A DNA stretch of 64,000 nt from Glutamicibacter sp. MNS18 (lineage in GTDB: Bacteria > Actinomycetota > Actinomycetes > Actinomycetales > Micrococcaceae): assembly GCF_026107515.2 (NCBI RefSeq), contig NZ_JAPCHW010000005.1, forward strand, positions 62,001 to 126,000, read 5' to 3'. Shown piece after piece: positions 42,972-52,722 of the stretch; position 1 is the first letter of the stretch; each line of letters starts with the position of its first letter. The notes beneath the pieces are model-generated. The model had not been told where the DNA came from. It saw only the letters and a list, made by a program, of their open reading frames with translations, and did no database searches. The position numbers and the translations under genes are program-made.

Positions 42972-43718
42972 TTGATCGACACCGTTGGCATCAGCGCCTT
43001 GATCGCGCTGGTTGCAGCGACCTTCGTCGGTGCCTCCACCCAACGGATCAGCGGTATGGGATTCGCGCTGGTGTCCTCCCCGTTCCTGGTCATGGTGCTC
43101 GGACCCCATCAGGGGGTGATGCTGGTCAACTTCCTGGGCTGTTGCAGCAGCTTCTTGATCCTGGTGCAGATCTACAAGCAGATCGAGTTCCGCAAGGTTC
43201 TGCTGGTACTGGCTCCGGCCGTGGTCATGACGATCCCCGGGGCCTGGGTGGCGGCAAGGATCGGAGGCCCGGCCCTGTCCATCGCCATCTCCGTGATGGT
43301 GGTCCTCGCCCTGGGAAGCAGTTTCCTGTTGCGCAATCTCAAATCCTCCCAAGGCAAGGGCCTGGCCGTCGGCGCCGGGGCCGTGTCCGGGTTCATGTCG
43401 GTGACCGCCGGGGTCTCCGGCCCGGCCATCGCCGCCTATGCGGTGGCCAGCCGTTGGCCCCAGGCGAAGTTCGCGATCTCAGTCCAGCTGTACTTTTTTG
43501 TGCTGTCCCTCGCCTCGTTGCTGGCCAAGGGCGGGATGCCGCAATTGCACTGGATCCAGTGGACCGGGTGTCTTGTCGCCATGGTCTGCGGCATCCTGCT
43601 GGGCAACTGGTTGGCCCCTAAGATCCCGCATAAGTTCAGTCGCGCCTTCGTAGTGGTCATCGCGTTCATCGGTGCCCTGTCCCTGATGGCCAGTGGAATC
43701 ATGGAGCTGGCCGCATAG
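42972..43718 (+). CDS. TauE/SafE (TSUP) family anion exporter
   Basis: An eight-helix membrane protein of the TSUP family, which moves sulfite, sulfoacetate or related organosulfur anions. The repeated signatures STQRISGMGFALVSSPFLV and SGFMSVTAGVSGPAIAAYA are the two family motifs. TTG at 42972 is chosen because AGGAGG lies close upstream; an ATG at 42924 in frame lacks a ribosome site. It follows the agmatine permease by 113 bp and could be read through or separate. Substrate unknown. Confidence 0.85.
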   Translation: MIDTVGISALIALVAATFVGASTQRISGMGFALVSSPFLVMVLGPHQGVMLVNFLGCCSSFLILVQIYKQIEFRKVLLVLAPAVVMTIPGAWVAARIGGPALSIAISVMVVLALGSSFLLRNLKSSQGKGLAVGAGAVSGFMSVTAGVSGPAIAAYAVASRWPQAKFAISVQLYFFVLSLASLLAKGGMPQLHWIQWTGCLVAMVCGILLGNWLAPKIPHKFSRAFVVVIAFIGALSLMASGIMELAA

Positions 43719-44010
43719 ACCCGGCCAGTGGATAGATGGATCCTGCGGCGGGACCAGCTGGCTAGCCGGTTGCCTGTCATACCCATCAACCCTGAGTCTA
43801 TCGATTCGCGGTTATTCGGATCCAACAGTGGCGGTTCGTGGATCCCCGGTGGCTGGCCTTTGGCCAGGATGTCCGGGACGGTTGGTGCGAGTTCAAGAAC
43901 AAGGTGAGTCATCGTGTAACTGAAGCACCCCCGAAACCGGCTCCAGCTTCATCGCGGAATTCCCTTCACCGGCTGGGTCCCGGCCGATATCGCGGCACGT
44001 CGTGCCAGCG

Positions 44011-44589
44011 CTATGCCGGATGTGAAGCAGGAACGGCACCTTGGCTTGAGCCGAGGCGGGAGTACATGTACATGTCCCTACGTTGCCCACCGACGTCCTG
44101 CCAGCTGCGCAGCAGCCCTTCGCGGGTGTAGCCACAGCGCTCCGCAGCTCGCCAGGAACCTTCGTTCCACGGTTCGACGTAGAGTTCCAGCCGGTGTATT
44201 CCGGACAGGTTGAGCCCCCACCGTGAGATGGCATCCAGGGCAACGGAGATAATTCCCTTGTTTCGATGGCGAGGTCCAACCCAGTATCCGATCCTGGCGC
44301 GGACTTGTTCGGCGTTTTTCAACCACAGTCCGATGTGGCCCAGTGCTTGATCGGAGCCTGCATCCGCGACAGCGAAGGAATATCCGGATCGCTCCACAAG
44401 CCGACGGCGCTGCCCGAGGATGTACTTGCTGATTTCATCGTCAGTACCGTTGCCTGGCACAGTCGTGATCAGAGGTATCAGCGGGTCAAGCGATGCCTCT
44501 CGAACCAATCCGGCGTCCTTTGTTTCGAATGGGCGCGGCCGATAGTCCACGGCATCCAAGACAGATTGGTTCAGGGGCTCCATGTACAA
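44011..44589 (-). CDS. GNAT acetyltransferase, RimJ/RimL type
   Basis: A 192-residue acetyltransferase of the ribosomal-protein Rim family. IGYWVGPRHRNKGIISVAL is the acetyl-CoA loop, LELYVEPWNEGSWRAAER is the following strand-helix, and CGYTREGLLRSW is the usual end of the domain. The C-terminal DMYMYSRL also fits. Its substrate may be a protein N-terminus or a small molecule. It lies between a 292-bp non-coding stretch, in which I see nothing notable, and the IclR gene. Confidence 0.85.
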   Translation of the reverse strand: MYMEPLNQSVLDAVDYRPRPFETKDAGLVREASLDPLIPLITTVPGNGTDDEISKYILGQRRRLVERSGYSFAVADAGSDQALGHIGLWLKNAEQVRARIGYWVGPRHRNKGIISVALDAISRWGLNLSGIHRLELYVEPWNEGSWRAAERCGYTREGLLRSWQDVGGQRRDMYMYSRLGSSQGAVPASHPA

Positions 44590-44727
44590 AGCCTAACTGG
44601 GCAAGGTGGTGGAGATGTCGGGAAGGGGCCATCGGCCGGCGGGCCACCCGAACGTGCCAGGCGCCGGCTGCACCATGAATCCGTCCCGGGGCACTGCGCA
44701 GCGAAACGATTCCTTCCTGCCTGGGAG

Positions 44728-45507
44728 CTAGCCGGTATCCCAGGCCGGCAGGGCCTGGAAATGATCCAGCTCCGCTTGCATCGTGTTGGCTGTGGCCTGC
44801 AGGGCCGGCAGGAACCGGTGGATCGGGACCTGGTGGTCCGTGGGGCGCATCAGATCCAGTGCGCAGATGATCCGCTGCTGGTGGTGTACCGGGACGGCGA
44901 GTACTTCGACTTCTTCGGGAATACGGTGGGTTGTGTGGGCGAATCCGTCCGACTTGATCTGCGACAATGCCGACTTCAGCCGTGCCGGAGCCGTCGGCTC
45001 CTTCGGCTGCGTGTCCGCTTCCACCCGGGAAAGGTAGGTCTCCTGCAACCAGGGCGGGGCATGGGCCAGCAGGGTCTTGCCCATGGCGGTCAGATCCAAC
45101 CTGAGCCGGCTGCCAACCCGCGTCAGTCTCGGGGTTTCGACCTGCCCGTAACACCGCTCGGAAATCCGCACCTCGTCTCCTTCGCGTAGCCCCAGGGATA
45201 CCGTATGCCCGGTGACTGCGCAGAGTTCCTCCAGATGAGGCAGGAAAAGCTGGCGCATCGAGGACGTCCCGGTGGATGCCAAAGCGGTTAGCCGGCCGCC
45301 CAGATGCAGCCCGCCGTTCTTGTCCCGTTCCAGGGCTCCCCAGTCGATCAATTCGCCGATAATCCGGTGGGTGGTGCTCAACGGGACCTGTGCGTATTCG
45401 GCCAGTTCCTGCACCGAAACCGGGGGGTTGAGGGACTCGAAGGCCGACATGATGCCCAGGGCCTTCGAGATGACCGAGCGCCCCGGCTGTGCCGCTTGTC
45501 CGACCAC
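44728..45507 (-). CDS. IclR-family transcriptional regulator
   Basis: A regulator with an N-terminal winged helix (about residues 12-75, with VSVQELAEYAQVPLSTTHRI) and a C-terminal effector domain related to GAF (from residue 85, including LDLTAMGKTLLAHAP and EEVEVLAVPVHH). GTG at 45507 has GGAGGGAG four bases away; ATG at 45543 is the alternative. The effector domain ends early with ALQATANTMQAEL, as usual. It is divergent from a membrane protein gene and no catabolic operon is beside it, so its target and ligand are unknown. Confidence 0.88.
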   Translation of the reverse strand: MVGQAAQPGRSVISKALGIMSAFESLNPPVSVQELAEYAQVPLSTTHRIIGELIDWGALERDKNGGLHLGGRLTALASTGTSSMRQLFLPHLEELCAVTGHTVSLGLREGDEVRISERCYGQVETPRLTRVGSRLRLDLTAMGKTLLAHAPPWLQETYLSRVEADTQPKEPTAPARLKSALSQIKSDGFAHTTHRIPEEVEVLAVPVHHQQRIICALDLMRPTDHQVPIHRFLPALQATANTMQAELDHFQALPAWDTG

Positions 45508-45611
45508 AATGCTCCCTCCAATCCGCTTTTCTCCAATCACCATACTATCTTCTGGTCTCCAAGGGGCGGGCCGAAGGCCGAAAATGGCACAATGTACGGG
45601 TGGAGGAAGAC

Positions 45612-46772
45612 GTGAGAACACATACCCGACGGTCGCCCGGGGTGGAGCTGGATATCGAGCGCCACGCGCTCTGGACCGGGTTGATCTGCTCGGTGCTGGG
45701 CTTAGGCGTGGGACTACTGCTGTTCTCCGGGGAGCAACCGGCGCTCTATGGCGGGCTGTCGGTGGGGTCCGTGGCCGCCGTGGCCGGCGGTACCGCTGCC
45801 GCGGGCAGCAGCGCATGGGGTTACAAGTACCTGTTGGTTCGTCGTGAGCCGTGGTTGGCCCGCTTGCCTGTCTGGCGCTGGCTGCTGACCTCCTTTTCGC
45901 TGATCCTGGTGCATGCGGCTATCGCGGTGATGGGGCTGAGTGTTTTCTTCCATTTGATGCAACGTTCCTTCCTGGGATTGCGGCTGGACCTCTTTGCCGG
46001 GAGCGCACTGGTAGCGGTGGCTACCGGGGTCAGCGCCTATATCGCCATGGAAGCCACTGCCCGGACCACTGCGCAGACCCTGTCCGTGGTGCTGGGCGGG
46101 TTCATGGTTGCCGGGATCATGCTCAGCATGCTGGTGGCCGAGGACCCGGTGTGGTGGCAGACCATGTTCTCCACCCTGGGCACCTTCGATAGCGGGGTGT
46201 TGTCCTTCTGGACCTTCAACACCACCTTGCTGGTCACCGGCCTGGTGCTGGCCACCTTCAGCGAGTTCCTGCTGCGGGACCTGGTGCAGCTGGCGCGAGC
46301 CCATGCCCGTCGGGCCACCGCGCGTGGCCAGAAACGCTCGCGGATCTTCCGGCCGCGCCCACGAGTGGTCCGCGGCTGCCTGCTGGTGGTTGCCGGCGGG
46401 GTGATGCTGGCGGCCGTGGTGCCGGTGAATACCCTGGGTGATCTGCATGCCAGCGGTGTCTGGCTCGCCGCAGGGGCGCTGATCATCCTCTTGGGCGGTT
46501 CGGTGTTCCTCTTCCCGGGCTTCCCCGTCATCTTCCACCTGCTTTCGCTCAGCGCGCTGGGTGGCATGTGGTTGGCGTTGCTGCTCTGGCTGGAGTGGGA
46601 CTACTTCAATCTCACCGGTTTCGAATTGGCCGCCGTGGCGATCCTCTTCGGCTGGATCAGCGCCTTCATCCGGACCACCGCGGCCATGCTTGACGTGGTG
46701 GAGGAGAAGATGGAAGCCGAGGAACAGGTTGCGGCTGCCAGGCAGGCGCAACGCCAGGCAGAGGGACTCTGA
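45612..46772 (+). CDS. Multi-helix membrane protein, DUF998-like
   Basis: A 386-residue membrane protein with roughly ten hydrophobic helices and basic loops. The external segment AEDPVWWQTMFSTLGTF followed by FNTTLLVTGLVL resembles the DUF998 family signature, where an aromatic loop precedes the FN helix; I make that link by eye only. GTG at 45612 follows GGAGG by six bases; the frame is open to 45489. The C-terminus is a charged coiled coil (EEKMEAEEQVAAARQAQR). It shares a promoter region with the divergent IclR gene. Confidence 0.6.
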   Translation: MRTHTRRSPGVELDIERHALWTGLICSVLGLGVGLLLFSGEQPALYGGLSVGSVAAVAGGTAAAGSSAWGYKYLLVRREPWLARLPVWRWLLTSFSLILVHAAIAVMGLSVFFHLMQRSFLGLRLDLFAGSALVAVATGVSAYIAMEATARTTAQTLSVVLGGFMVAGIMLSMLVAEDPVWWQTMFSTLGTFDSGVLSFWTFNTTLLVTGLVLATFSEFLLRDLVQLARAHARRATARGQKRSRIFRPRPRVVRGCLLVVAGGVMLAAVVPVNTLGDLHASGVWLAAGALIILLGGSVFLFPGFPVIFHLLSLSALGGMWLALLLWLEWDYFNLTGFELAAVAILFGWISAFIRTTAAMLDVVEEKMEAEEQVAAARQAQRQAEGL

Positions 46773-46876
46773 TCGATCCCGGAAGCAAGGAGGCAAGGTG
46801 GCGTCCGGCCCCTGTCCCCTCTGGGAGTTCGCGCCGTACTCTTTACCGGTGGACAACCTGCACATAGGCTCGACCC

Positions 46877-48025
46877 ATGCCGGTCATGCTCAGAACCATC
46901 CAAACGGCCCTGCCGCCCACCGTCCTGCACCAGCCCGAGGTCAGGGATGTCTTCGCGGCGCAACCGGGACTGACCCGGCTGGGACAGCGGCTCATCGCGA
47001 CCTCCTTCGACTCCGCGGATATCGACACCCGGTACACCGTGGTCGACGAATTCAACACCGCAGCCCCGCGACCCGACGAGCCGGTGTTCTACGATGCGGG
47101 ACGCAACGAGCTGCTGAGCCCGGGGACCAGGAAACGTAACGAGATCTACGCCCAGCAGGCATCGGCGCTGTTCCTCGAATCGGCGCGCAAGGCCCTGGAA
47201 GCCTGCCCCGATCTTGGCCCGGAGGATGTCACCCATCTGGTGACGGTTTCCTGCACCGGGTTCTACAACCCCGGACCGGATTACCAGATCGTGCGGGAAC
47301 TGGGTCTGCGACCCTCCACCTGGCGCTACCACCTGGGGTTCATGGGGTGCTACGCGGCGTTCCCGGGGCTGCGTGCCGCCGCCGACTTCTGCCGTGCCGA
47401 TCCGAACGCGGTGGTCCTGGTGGTCTGCGCGGAACTGTGCACCTTGCATGTGCATTCGTCGAACAACCCGGACACGATCATGGGCTCGGCACTCTTCGCC
47501 GACGGAGCCGCCGCCGCAGTGGTGACCGGCCGCGACCACGGCGCCCCTGGATTGCGGCTGGACGCCTTCGAAACCACGTTGACCCCGGTGGGGGAGGACT
47601 CCATGGCCTGGAACATCGGGGATGAGGGGTTCGAGATGGTATTGGGAACCTATGTCCCGCACATCATCGACGAGCACATCACCGGCGCCCTGGAGCCGCT
47701 GCTGGCCCACGACCCGCAGGCCACCAGGAGATTTGCCGACATCCCGTTGTGGGGGATCCATCCCGGGGGCCGGTCCATCCTGGACAGGGTGCAGAAACGT
47801 CTCGGACTCAGCGACAGCCAACTGGAACCGGCCCGTCACGTGCTACGCAACTACGGGAACATGTCCAGCGTCACCGTGCTCTTTGTGCTCCAGCGGATCA
47901 TGGAGCAGAATCTTGCGGGCCTGGCACCGGAAGGAAAACAGGTCTGTTCCATGGCCTTCGGGCCGGGGCTGACCGTCGAAAGCGCGCTGATGACCCTGCT
48001 ACCCGGGCACGAATCGGAGACATAG
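46877..48025 (+). CDS. Type III polyketide synthase
   Basis: A chalcone-synthase-fold enzyme (382 residues) that extends an acyl-CoA starter with malonyl-CoA and cyclises the product. The catalytic triad is complete: Cys158 in GFMGCYAAFPG, His295 in WGIHPGG and Asn328 in NYGNMSS. It is followed directly by a methyltransferase and a flavin monooxygenase, the same order as srsA-srsB-srsC of Streptomyces griseus, which make methylated phenolic lipids and quinones. An alkylresorcinol or alkylpyrone product is therefore likely. TAGTG overlap couples it to the next gene. Confidence 0.92.
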   Translation: MPVMLRTIQTALPPTVLHQPEVRDVFAAQPGLTRLGQRLIATSFDSADIDTRYTVVDEFNTAAPRPDEPVFYDAGRNELLSPGTRKRNEIYAQQASALFLESARKALEACPDLGPEDVTHLVTVSCTGFYNPGPDYQIVRELGLRPSTWRYHLGFMGCYAAFPGLRAAADFCRADPNAVVLVVCAELCTLHVHSSNNPDTIMGSALFADGAAAAVVTGRDHGAPGLRLDAFETTLTPVGEDSMAWNIGDEGFEMVLGTYVPHIIDEHITGALEPLLAHDPQATRRFADIPLWGIHPGGRSILDRVQKRLGLSDSQLEPARHVLRNYGNMSSVTVLFVLQRIMEQNLAGLAPEGKQVCSMAFGPGLTVESALMTLLPGHESET

Positions 48026-48732
48026 TGCGCAGGTGGGACGAGGCCATCGAGGACATGGACAAGCCGGATTGTGATCCGGCGCTGCTGGAGCGCACCTATG
48101 CCCAGTTCCCGATGGTCAACCGGCTGTTTTCCGGGTGGCGTGGACTGTACACGGAAAGGATCAGGCCGGTGCTGCCCGGCGACCGCACGGCGCGGATCCT
48201 GGATATCGGTTGTGGCGGCGGGGACATCGCCCTGGCGCTGGCCCGGTGGACGGTGCGGGACGGGCTCGATGCCCGCATACTGGGGATCGACCCGGATGAG
48301 CGCGCCTGGCAGTACGCCACAGGCCGTGCCGCACGGGCCGCTCTTCCCGAGGGGCGGCTGGAATTCCGCCAGGCGTTCAGCCACGAGCTGCTGGCCGAAC
48401 CCGGGCGCTACGATGTGGTGATCTCCAACCACCTGATCCACCATCTGTCCCCGCAAGAGCTGGAGGGGTTGTGGCAGGACTCCAGCTCGCTGGCCGGCCG
48501 ACTGGTGCTGCACTCGGATATCCGCCGCAGCCGCGTGGCATCGGTGCTCTTCGGCACGATCAGCCTGCCGTTGGCCGGGACATCGCTGATCCGTCGCGAC
48601 GGGCTGATCTCGATCCATCGCAGCTACACCCCGGTGGAACTGGCGCATCGGCTCCCCGCAGGCTGGCGGGTGGAGACCGGTGGCAGGTTCCGGAACCTGG
48701 CCGTCTTCGAACCGGCCGCGGAGAAACCATGA
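48025..48732 (+). CDS. Class I SAM-dependent methyltransferase
   Basis: A 235-residue Rossmann-type methyltransferase. The SAM-binding motif I is ILDIGCGGGDIALAL near residue 58, followed by acidic ILGIDPDE (motif II) and VVISNHLIHHL (motif IV). The GTG start overlaps the polyketide synthase stop by one base (TAGTG), and its stop overlaps the next ATG. The likely reaction is methylation of a hydroxyl or ring carbon of the phenolic polyketide, as inferred for SrsB; which atom is methylated cannot be told. Confidence 0.88.
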   Translation: MRRWDEAIEDMDKPDCDPALLERTYAQFPMVNRLFSGWRGLYTERIRPVLPGDRTARILDIGCGGGDIALALARWTVRDGLDARILGIDPDERAWQYATGRAARAALPEGRLEFRQAFSHELLAEPGRYDVVISNHLIHHLSPQELEGLWQDSSSLAGRLVLHSDIRRSRVASVLFGTISLPLAGTSLIRRDGLISIHRSYTPVELAHRLPAGWRVETGGRFRNLAVFEPAAEKP

Positions 48733-49874
48733 TCGATGTCCTGGTCGTCGGGGCCGGACCCAGCGGGCTGAGCACGGCGATCCTGCTGATCAAGGGCGGG
48801 CTCAGGGTGCGGGTCATCGAGAAGCGCCGCGGTATCAGCGGGCATTCACGGGCCATTGGCATCCACCCGCCGGGCCTTGAGGTGTTGGATGCGGTGGGGA
48901 TCGGGGAACAGGTCGCTGCCCGGGCAGTGAGGATCCGGGATGGCGTGGGGATCTCCAATGGCAGGGTTGTCGGCCGGATGGACTTCTCGCAGGTCCCCAG
49001 CCGGCACCGGTACATCGCCAGCCTGCCGCAGAACGAGACGCTGGCCCTGCTGCGCCACCGGTTGCTGGTGCTGGACCCACGGGCGCTGCAAGAAGACGCC
49101 CGATATCTGGGCCACCGGATGGCACCGGATCAGCACACGGTCCAGGTGCGGCTCGAGTCCGGTAGCCCGGCGCGCTCGCCGGAAACCGTCTGTGCGCGCT
49201 GGCTGATTGGTGCCGATGGGGCCACATCAGCGGTACGCCACGGGCTGCGGATACCCTTTGCCGGGCGTGAACTGCCTGACCGCTATGTCATGGGGGACTA
49301 CCCCGACACCACCGATTTCGGCGATACCGCGGCCTTGTTCCTGCACCCGGAGGGGATCATCGAGTCCTTCCCGCTGCCCGGCGGGCTGCGGCGTTGGGTC
49401 GCCCGCCAAGGTACCGGTAGCGCAGCCGGGCTGGCAACACTGGTCCGGGAGCGGGCCGGGTACCTTCTGGACGATAGCCAGCTCACCATGTCCGGCGAGT
49501 TCGGTACCGCGAACCGGCAGGTGTCCTCCATGGTGCACCGGCGGACGGTGCTCATCGGCGATGCCGCCCATGAGGTGAGCCCGATTGGTGGACAGGGTAT
49601 GACCCTGGGTTTGCTGGATGCGGCGGAACTGGCCGGAATCCTCAGCACCCCACCGGGGGTGCAGCAACTCCTCTGGCCCGGGTTCGAACGGCGCAGGCTG
49701 GCCGCATCACGTCGTGCCGGCCGCCAGGCCCACCTGAATATGGTGTTGGGTCGCCCCCTGCCAAAGTGGGTAGTCCCGGCCCGGGACCTGCTGCTTGGTT
49801 CCCTTGCCGGAAGCGCCGGTATCAATTCGGCCGTGGCACGCACTTTCACGATGACCAACGGCCGCCGCCAATGA
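48729..49874 (+). CDS. FAD-dependent aromatic monooxygenase
   Basis: A flavin hydroxylase of the p-hydroxybenzoate hydroxylase group, 381 residues. The FAD dinucleotide motif is VLVVGAGPSGLSTAILL at the N-terminus, the second binding motif is LIGADGATSAVR and the third is LIGDAAHEVSPIGGQG. All are intact. It overlaps the methyltransferase by 4 bp (ATGA) and probably hydroxylates the ring of the polyketide phenol to a quinol or quinone, by analogy with SrsC. It lies last in the three-gene operon, 75 bp before rlmN. Confidence 0.9.
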   Translation: MIDVLVVGAGPSGLSTAILLIKGGLRVRVIEKRRGISGHSRAIGIHPPGLEVLDAVGIGEQVAARAVRIRDGVGISNGRVVGRMDFSQVPSRHRYIASLPQNETLALLRHRLLVLDPRALQEDARYLGHRMAPDQHTVQVRLESGSPARSPETVCARWLIGADGATSAVRHGLRIPFAGRELPDRYVMGDYPDTTDFGDTAALFLHPEGIIESFPLPGGLRRWVARQGTGSAAGLATLVRERAGYLLDDSQLTMSGEFGTANRQVSSMVHRRTVLIGDAAHEVSPIGGQGMTLGLLDAAELAGILSTPPGVQQLLWPGFERRRLAASRRAGRQAHLNMVLGRPLPKWVVPARDLLLGSLAGSAGINSAVARTFTMTNGRRQ

Positions 49875-49949
49875 CCCAACCGCAGATGCCTGCACCGCGT
49901 GCGGCAACTCACCGCCCATTACCAGTGAATGCATGGAACAATGGAAAAG

Positions 49950-51248
49950 ATGACTTCTATCGACGCCACCCCACTTTCCGCCGCCGAGCGCAAGGTCCTG
50001 CGCACCGAGCAGGCCGCAGCCCAGCGTGCCCAGCAGCTGCGCATTTCGCAGTCCCGTGCCAAGGCCGAGGGGCGCACCCAGGTGGTACCCACCGCCGAAG
50101 GGTGGAAGCAGGAGATGGGCGCCGACGGACGCCCGGAACTCCAGTTCTCCACCAAGCGCCGGGTCTCCCAACCGCCCACCCACCTTGCCGACCTGTCCCT
50201 GGCCGAACGCCAGGCCAAGCTGAAGGAGATGGGGCTGCAGGCGTTCCGTGCCAAGCAGCTGTCGGTGCACTACTTCCAGCACTACACCACCGATCCGGCG
50301 AAGATGAGCGATCTGCCCAAGAACGGCCGCGAAGAGCTGGTCGAGGCGATGTTCCCGACGCTGCTGACCGAGGTCAAGCGGCTGACCACCGATGACGGGA
50401 CGACCGTCAAGTTCCTCTGGCGCCTGTTCGACGGCTCGCTGGTCGAATCCGTGCTGATGCGCTACCCGAACCGCATCACCCTGTGCATCTCCTCGCAATG
50501 CGGCTGCGGCATGAACTGCCCGTTCTGCGCCACCGGCCAGGCGGGCCTGACCCGCAACATGTCCACCGCGGAGATCCTGGACCAGATCATCCAGGCCAAC
50601 CGGGTCATCGCCGAAGGCGGCCTGGGCGGGCAGAAGCACCCGGACGAGCGTGTGGGCAATATCGTGTTCATGGGCATGGGTGAGCCGCTGGCCAACTACA
50701 AGCGCGTCATGAACGCCGTGCACCGCATGGTCGCCGACGCCCCCGAGGGCCTGGGCATGAGTGCCCGCGGCATCACCGTCTCCACCGTCGGCCTGGTCCC
50801 GGCAATCCGTAAGCTGGCCGACGAGAACGTCCCGGTGACCTTCGCCCTGTCCCTGCACGCCCCCGACGACGAACTGCGTGATGAGCTGATCCCGGTGAAC
50901 TCGCGGTGGAAGGCTGACGAGGCATTGGATGCCGCCTTCGACTACTACGTGAAGACCGGACGCCGGGTGTCGATCGAGTACGCGCTGATCAAGGACATGA
51001 ACGACCATGAATGGCGTGCCGAGCTGTTGGCCAGGAAGCTCAATGAGCGCGGCCGGGGCTGGGTGCACGTGAACCCGATCCCGCTCAACCCGGTCCCGGG
51101 ATCCATCTGGACCCGCAGCGAACCGGACATTACGTCCAAGTTCGTGCGGCGCCTCGATGAGCTGGGGGTACCCACCACGCTGCGTGATACCCGCGGCAAG
51201 GAAATCGACGGTGCCTGCGGCCAGCTGGCCGCCGATGGGGATAAATAG
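49950..51248 (+). CDS. rlmN: 23S rRNA (adenine2503-C2)-methyltransferase RlmN
   Basis: A radical-SAM enzyme that methylates C2 of A2503 in 23S rRNA (and A37 in some tRNAs). The cluster-binding CxxxCxxC is CGMNCPFC (Cys186, Cys190, Cys193), and [11 protein letters not shown] is the GEP motif. The methyl-carrying Cys is the one in EIDGACGQL near the C-terminus. It has a family-typical N-terminal accessory domain plus about 60 residues of polar extension common in actinobacteria. ATG at 49950 is preferred because GGAAAAG precedes it; 49929 is also open. Housekeeping gene. Confidence 0.95.
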   Translation: MTSIDATPLSAAERKVLRTEQAAAQRAQQLRISQSRAKAEGRTQVVPTAEGWKQEMGADGRPELQFSTKRRVSQPPTHLADLSLAERQAKLKEMGLQAFRAKQLSVHYFQHYTTDPAKMSDLPKNGREELVEAMFPTLLTEVKRLTTDDGTTVKFLWRLFDGSLVESVLMRYPNRITLCISSQCGCGMNCPFCATGQAGLTRNMSTAEILDQIIQANRVIAEGGLGGQKHPDERVGNIVFMGMGEPLANYKRVMNAVHRMVADAPEGLGMSARGITVSTVGLVPAIRKLADENVPVTFALSLHAPDDELRDELIPVNSRWKADEALDAAFDYYVKTGRRVSIEYALIKDMNDHEWRAELLARKLNERGRGWVHVNPIPLNPVPGSIWTRSEPDITSKFVRRLDELGVPTTLRDTRGKEIDGACGQLAADGDK

Positions 51249-51557
51249 AAGACGCTGCAGTTAGACCCCGACCAGTCACGAAAGTAATGCGGAGTGTGAC
51301 TTGTCCGGATCAATCGTGAGAACCTATCGGGAGTTTGATCTACAGCTGGGAACCCGCCGGAGGACATGAAATTTATGCGCTCGTGTGCGTGTGGAAGTGC
51401 CGCTTTGGCCCTAATGGTGAATTATCGCGGACAGCTATTGCTTTCTCGTGCGCGTGGAGCGAATCATAGCTAATGAACACGGGACTAAAAGACCAAATCA
51501 CGTCAGTATTGACGCGTCGTTAAAGCGTATGCTCAACTCGTGACAAGTAGTAAGTGC
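51249..51557. other. 309-bp non-coding interval at the left edge of the lacI islet
   Basis: Lower-GC DNA with no certain gene. A 35-codon frame at 51366-51473 (MKFMRSCACGS...) follows GGAGG by two bases, too close for a good start. A small hairpin, CGTCA (51501-51505) with TGACG (51510-51514), could end the leftward lacI transcript because a weak T tract follows on that strand. No direct repeat matching the right edge of the islet was seen. Confidence 0.4.
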
Positions 51558-52571
51558 TCAGCTGATGCGTGAACCGCTGGAGTCTCGTGGAATGAGCGAG
51601 GGTAGCGACTTTCGTACACTTGGCTCCTTACTTGGGTGAACAATCATATCCACCGCGTTGGCTGCCATTTGGTCGAATGGAAGTCTGACGGATGTCAATG
51701 GAACCGGCAACATCGAAGCGAGTGGAAGGTCGTTGTAGCCGACCAGTGCTAAGTCTTTACCTACTGTGATGTCCAGCCGGTAGGCCGCACTCATGACGCC
51801 TATTGCCAAATTGTCGCTGGCTGCAAAGATTGCGGTAGGACGATTTCCCTGTGAAAGCATGGACGTACCGGTTTCCATTCCATTGGCGATATCGTATCCG
51901 GTACTGGCGAACCAATTCTCCTGTAGATCTAGCCCCGCCTCAATCAGGGCATTCTGCGCACCTTTACGTCGCGCGATACCAGTGGAGGTATACGACGGAC
52001 CTACGATTATCCCAATGTCGCGGTGACCGAGATCAATGAGGTGTCGGACTGCGAGGTAACCTCCCATCTCATCATCGCCAATAGCCGAGGGGCTAATACC
52101 ATCGGTTCGGAGCACCAGTGCATGAGGCAAGTTTTTGCGCCGAAAAGTCTTGGAAAGCTCGTCGTCGACGCGCGCATTTGCCAGAATGATTCCATCTACA
52201 TTCTTGTCAAGAAGTGAGTCAACAGCGACTTGCTGCCCGGCCGGGTCGTCGCCCGTGGTGGCCACCATGGCAAAGTATCCTCGACTGGAAGCAGCTTCTT
52301 CGATGGACTCGAAAATCAGCCCCATAGCCACATCCCGAAGGCGGGGGACTAAAACTCCCAAGGTGCGGGTTTGCCCTCGGCGCAGGTTCGAAGCGAAAGA
52401 ATTGCGCCGGTATCCCAACTCGGCAGCAACTTTTCTTACATGCTCAGCAGTTGCCGAACGAGAAGGCGTTCCGCGGTCATCCAGCGCACGGCTGGCCGTA
52501 GAGATGCTAACGCCGCTGGCCGCGGCAACATCTCTTAATGTTACCGGGGCGCTCGGTTCGCTCAATTTCAT
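51558..52571 (-). CDS. LacI-family transcriptional repressor
   Basis: A 337-residue LacI/GalR repressor. The N-terminal helix-turn-helix is VTLRDVAAASGVSISTASRAL with the hinge helix after it, and the periplasmic-binding-protein-like core follows (TLGVLVPRLRDVAMGLIFES, then DGIILANARVDDE and FAASDNLAIGVMSAA). The effector is probably the substrate of the divergent DapA-family lyase. Operator-like CG-centred sites lie in the divergent promoter. Its lower-GC codon use matches the lyase and transporter genes and differs from flanking rlmN. Confidence 0.9.
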   Translation of the reverse strand: MKLSEPSAPVTLRDVAAASGVSISTASRALDDRGTPSRSATAEHVRKVAAELGYRRNSFASNLRRGQTRTLGVLVPRLRDVAMGLIFESIEEAASSRGYFAMVATTGDDPAGQQVAVDSLLDKNVDGIILANARVDDELSKTFRRKNLPHALVLRTDGISPSAIGDDEMGGYLAVRHLIDLGHRDIGIIVGPSYTSTGIARRKGAQNALIEAGLDLQENWFASTGYDIANGMETGTSMLSQGNRPTAIFAASDNLAIGVMSAAYRLDITVGKDLALVGYNDLPLASMLPVPLTSVRLPFDQMAANAVDMIVHPSKEPSVRKSLPSLIPRDSSGSRIS

Positions 52572-52633
52572 CGTGGTTCTCCTGTTTCAGAGGCTTGGTT
52601 AATACTCTAGCCACTAAATATTCTGTGACCCTA

Positions 52634-52688
52634 TTGACAGTCAGCGGTGATCCACGAAACAATGAAAACGTTCCCGCAAACGTTATCA
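52634..52688 (+). promoter_or_regulatory. Promoter with two LacI-type operator sites
   Basis: TTGACA at 52634-52639 and AACAAT at 52658-52663 make a -35/-10 pair with an 18-bp spacer. Directly after come TGAAAACGTTCCC (52663-52675) and GCAAACGTTATCA (52676-52688), both close to the TGnAAnCGnTnnCA consensus of LacI-family operators and centred 12-13 bp apart. Repressor bound there would cover the transcription start. Confidence 0.7.
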
Positions 52689-52722
52689 AAGCGGGTCTGA
52701 ACAATACAGACGGAGGAATACT

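Noticed and set aside
51366-51473. A 35-codon frame after GGAGG downstream of rlmN.
   Set aside because: The ribosome site is only two bases from ATG, the peptide has no recognisable features, and frames this short are common by chance.
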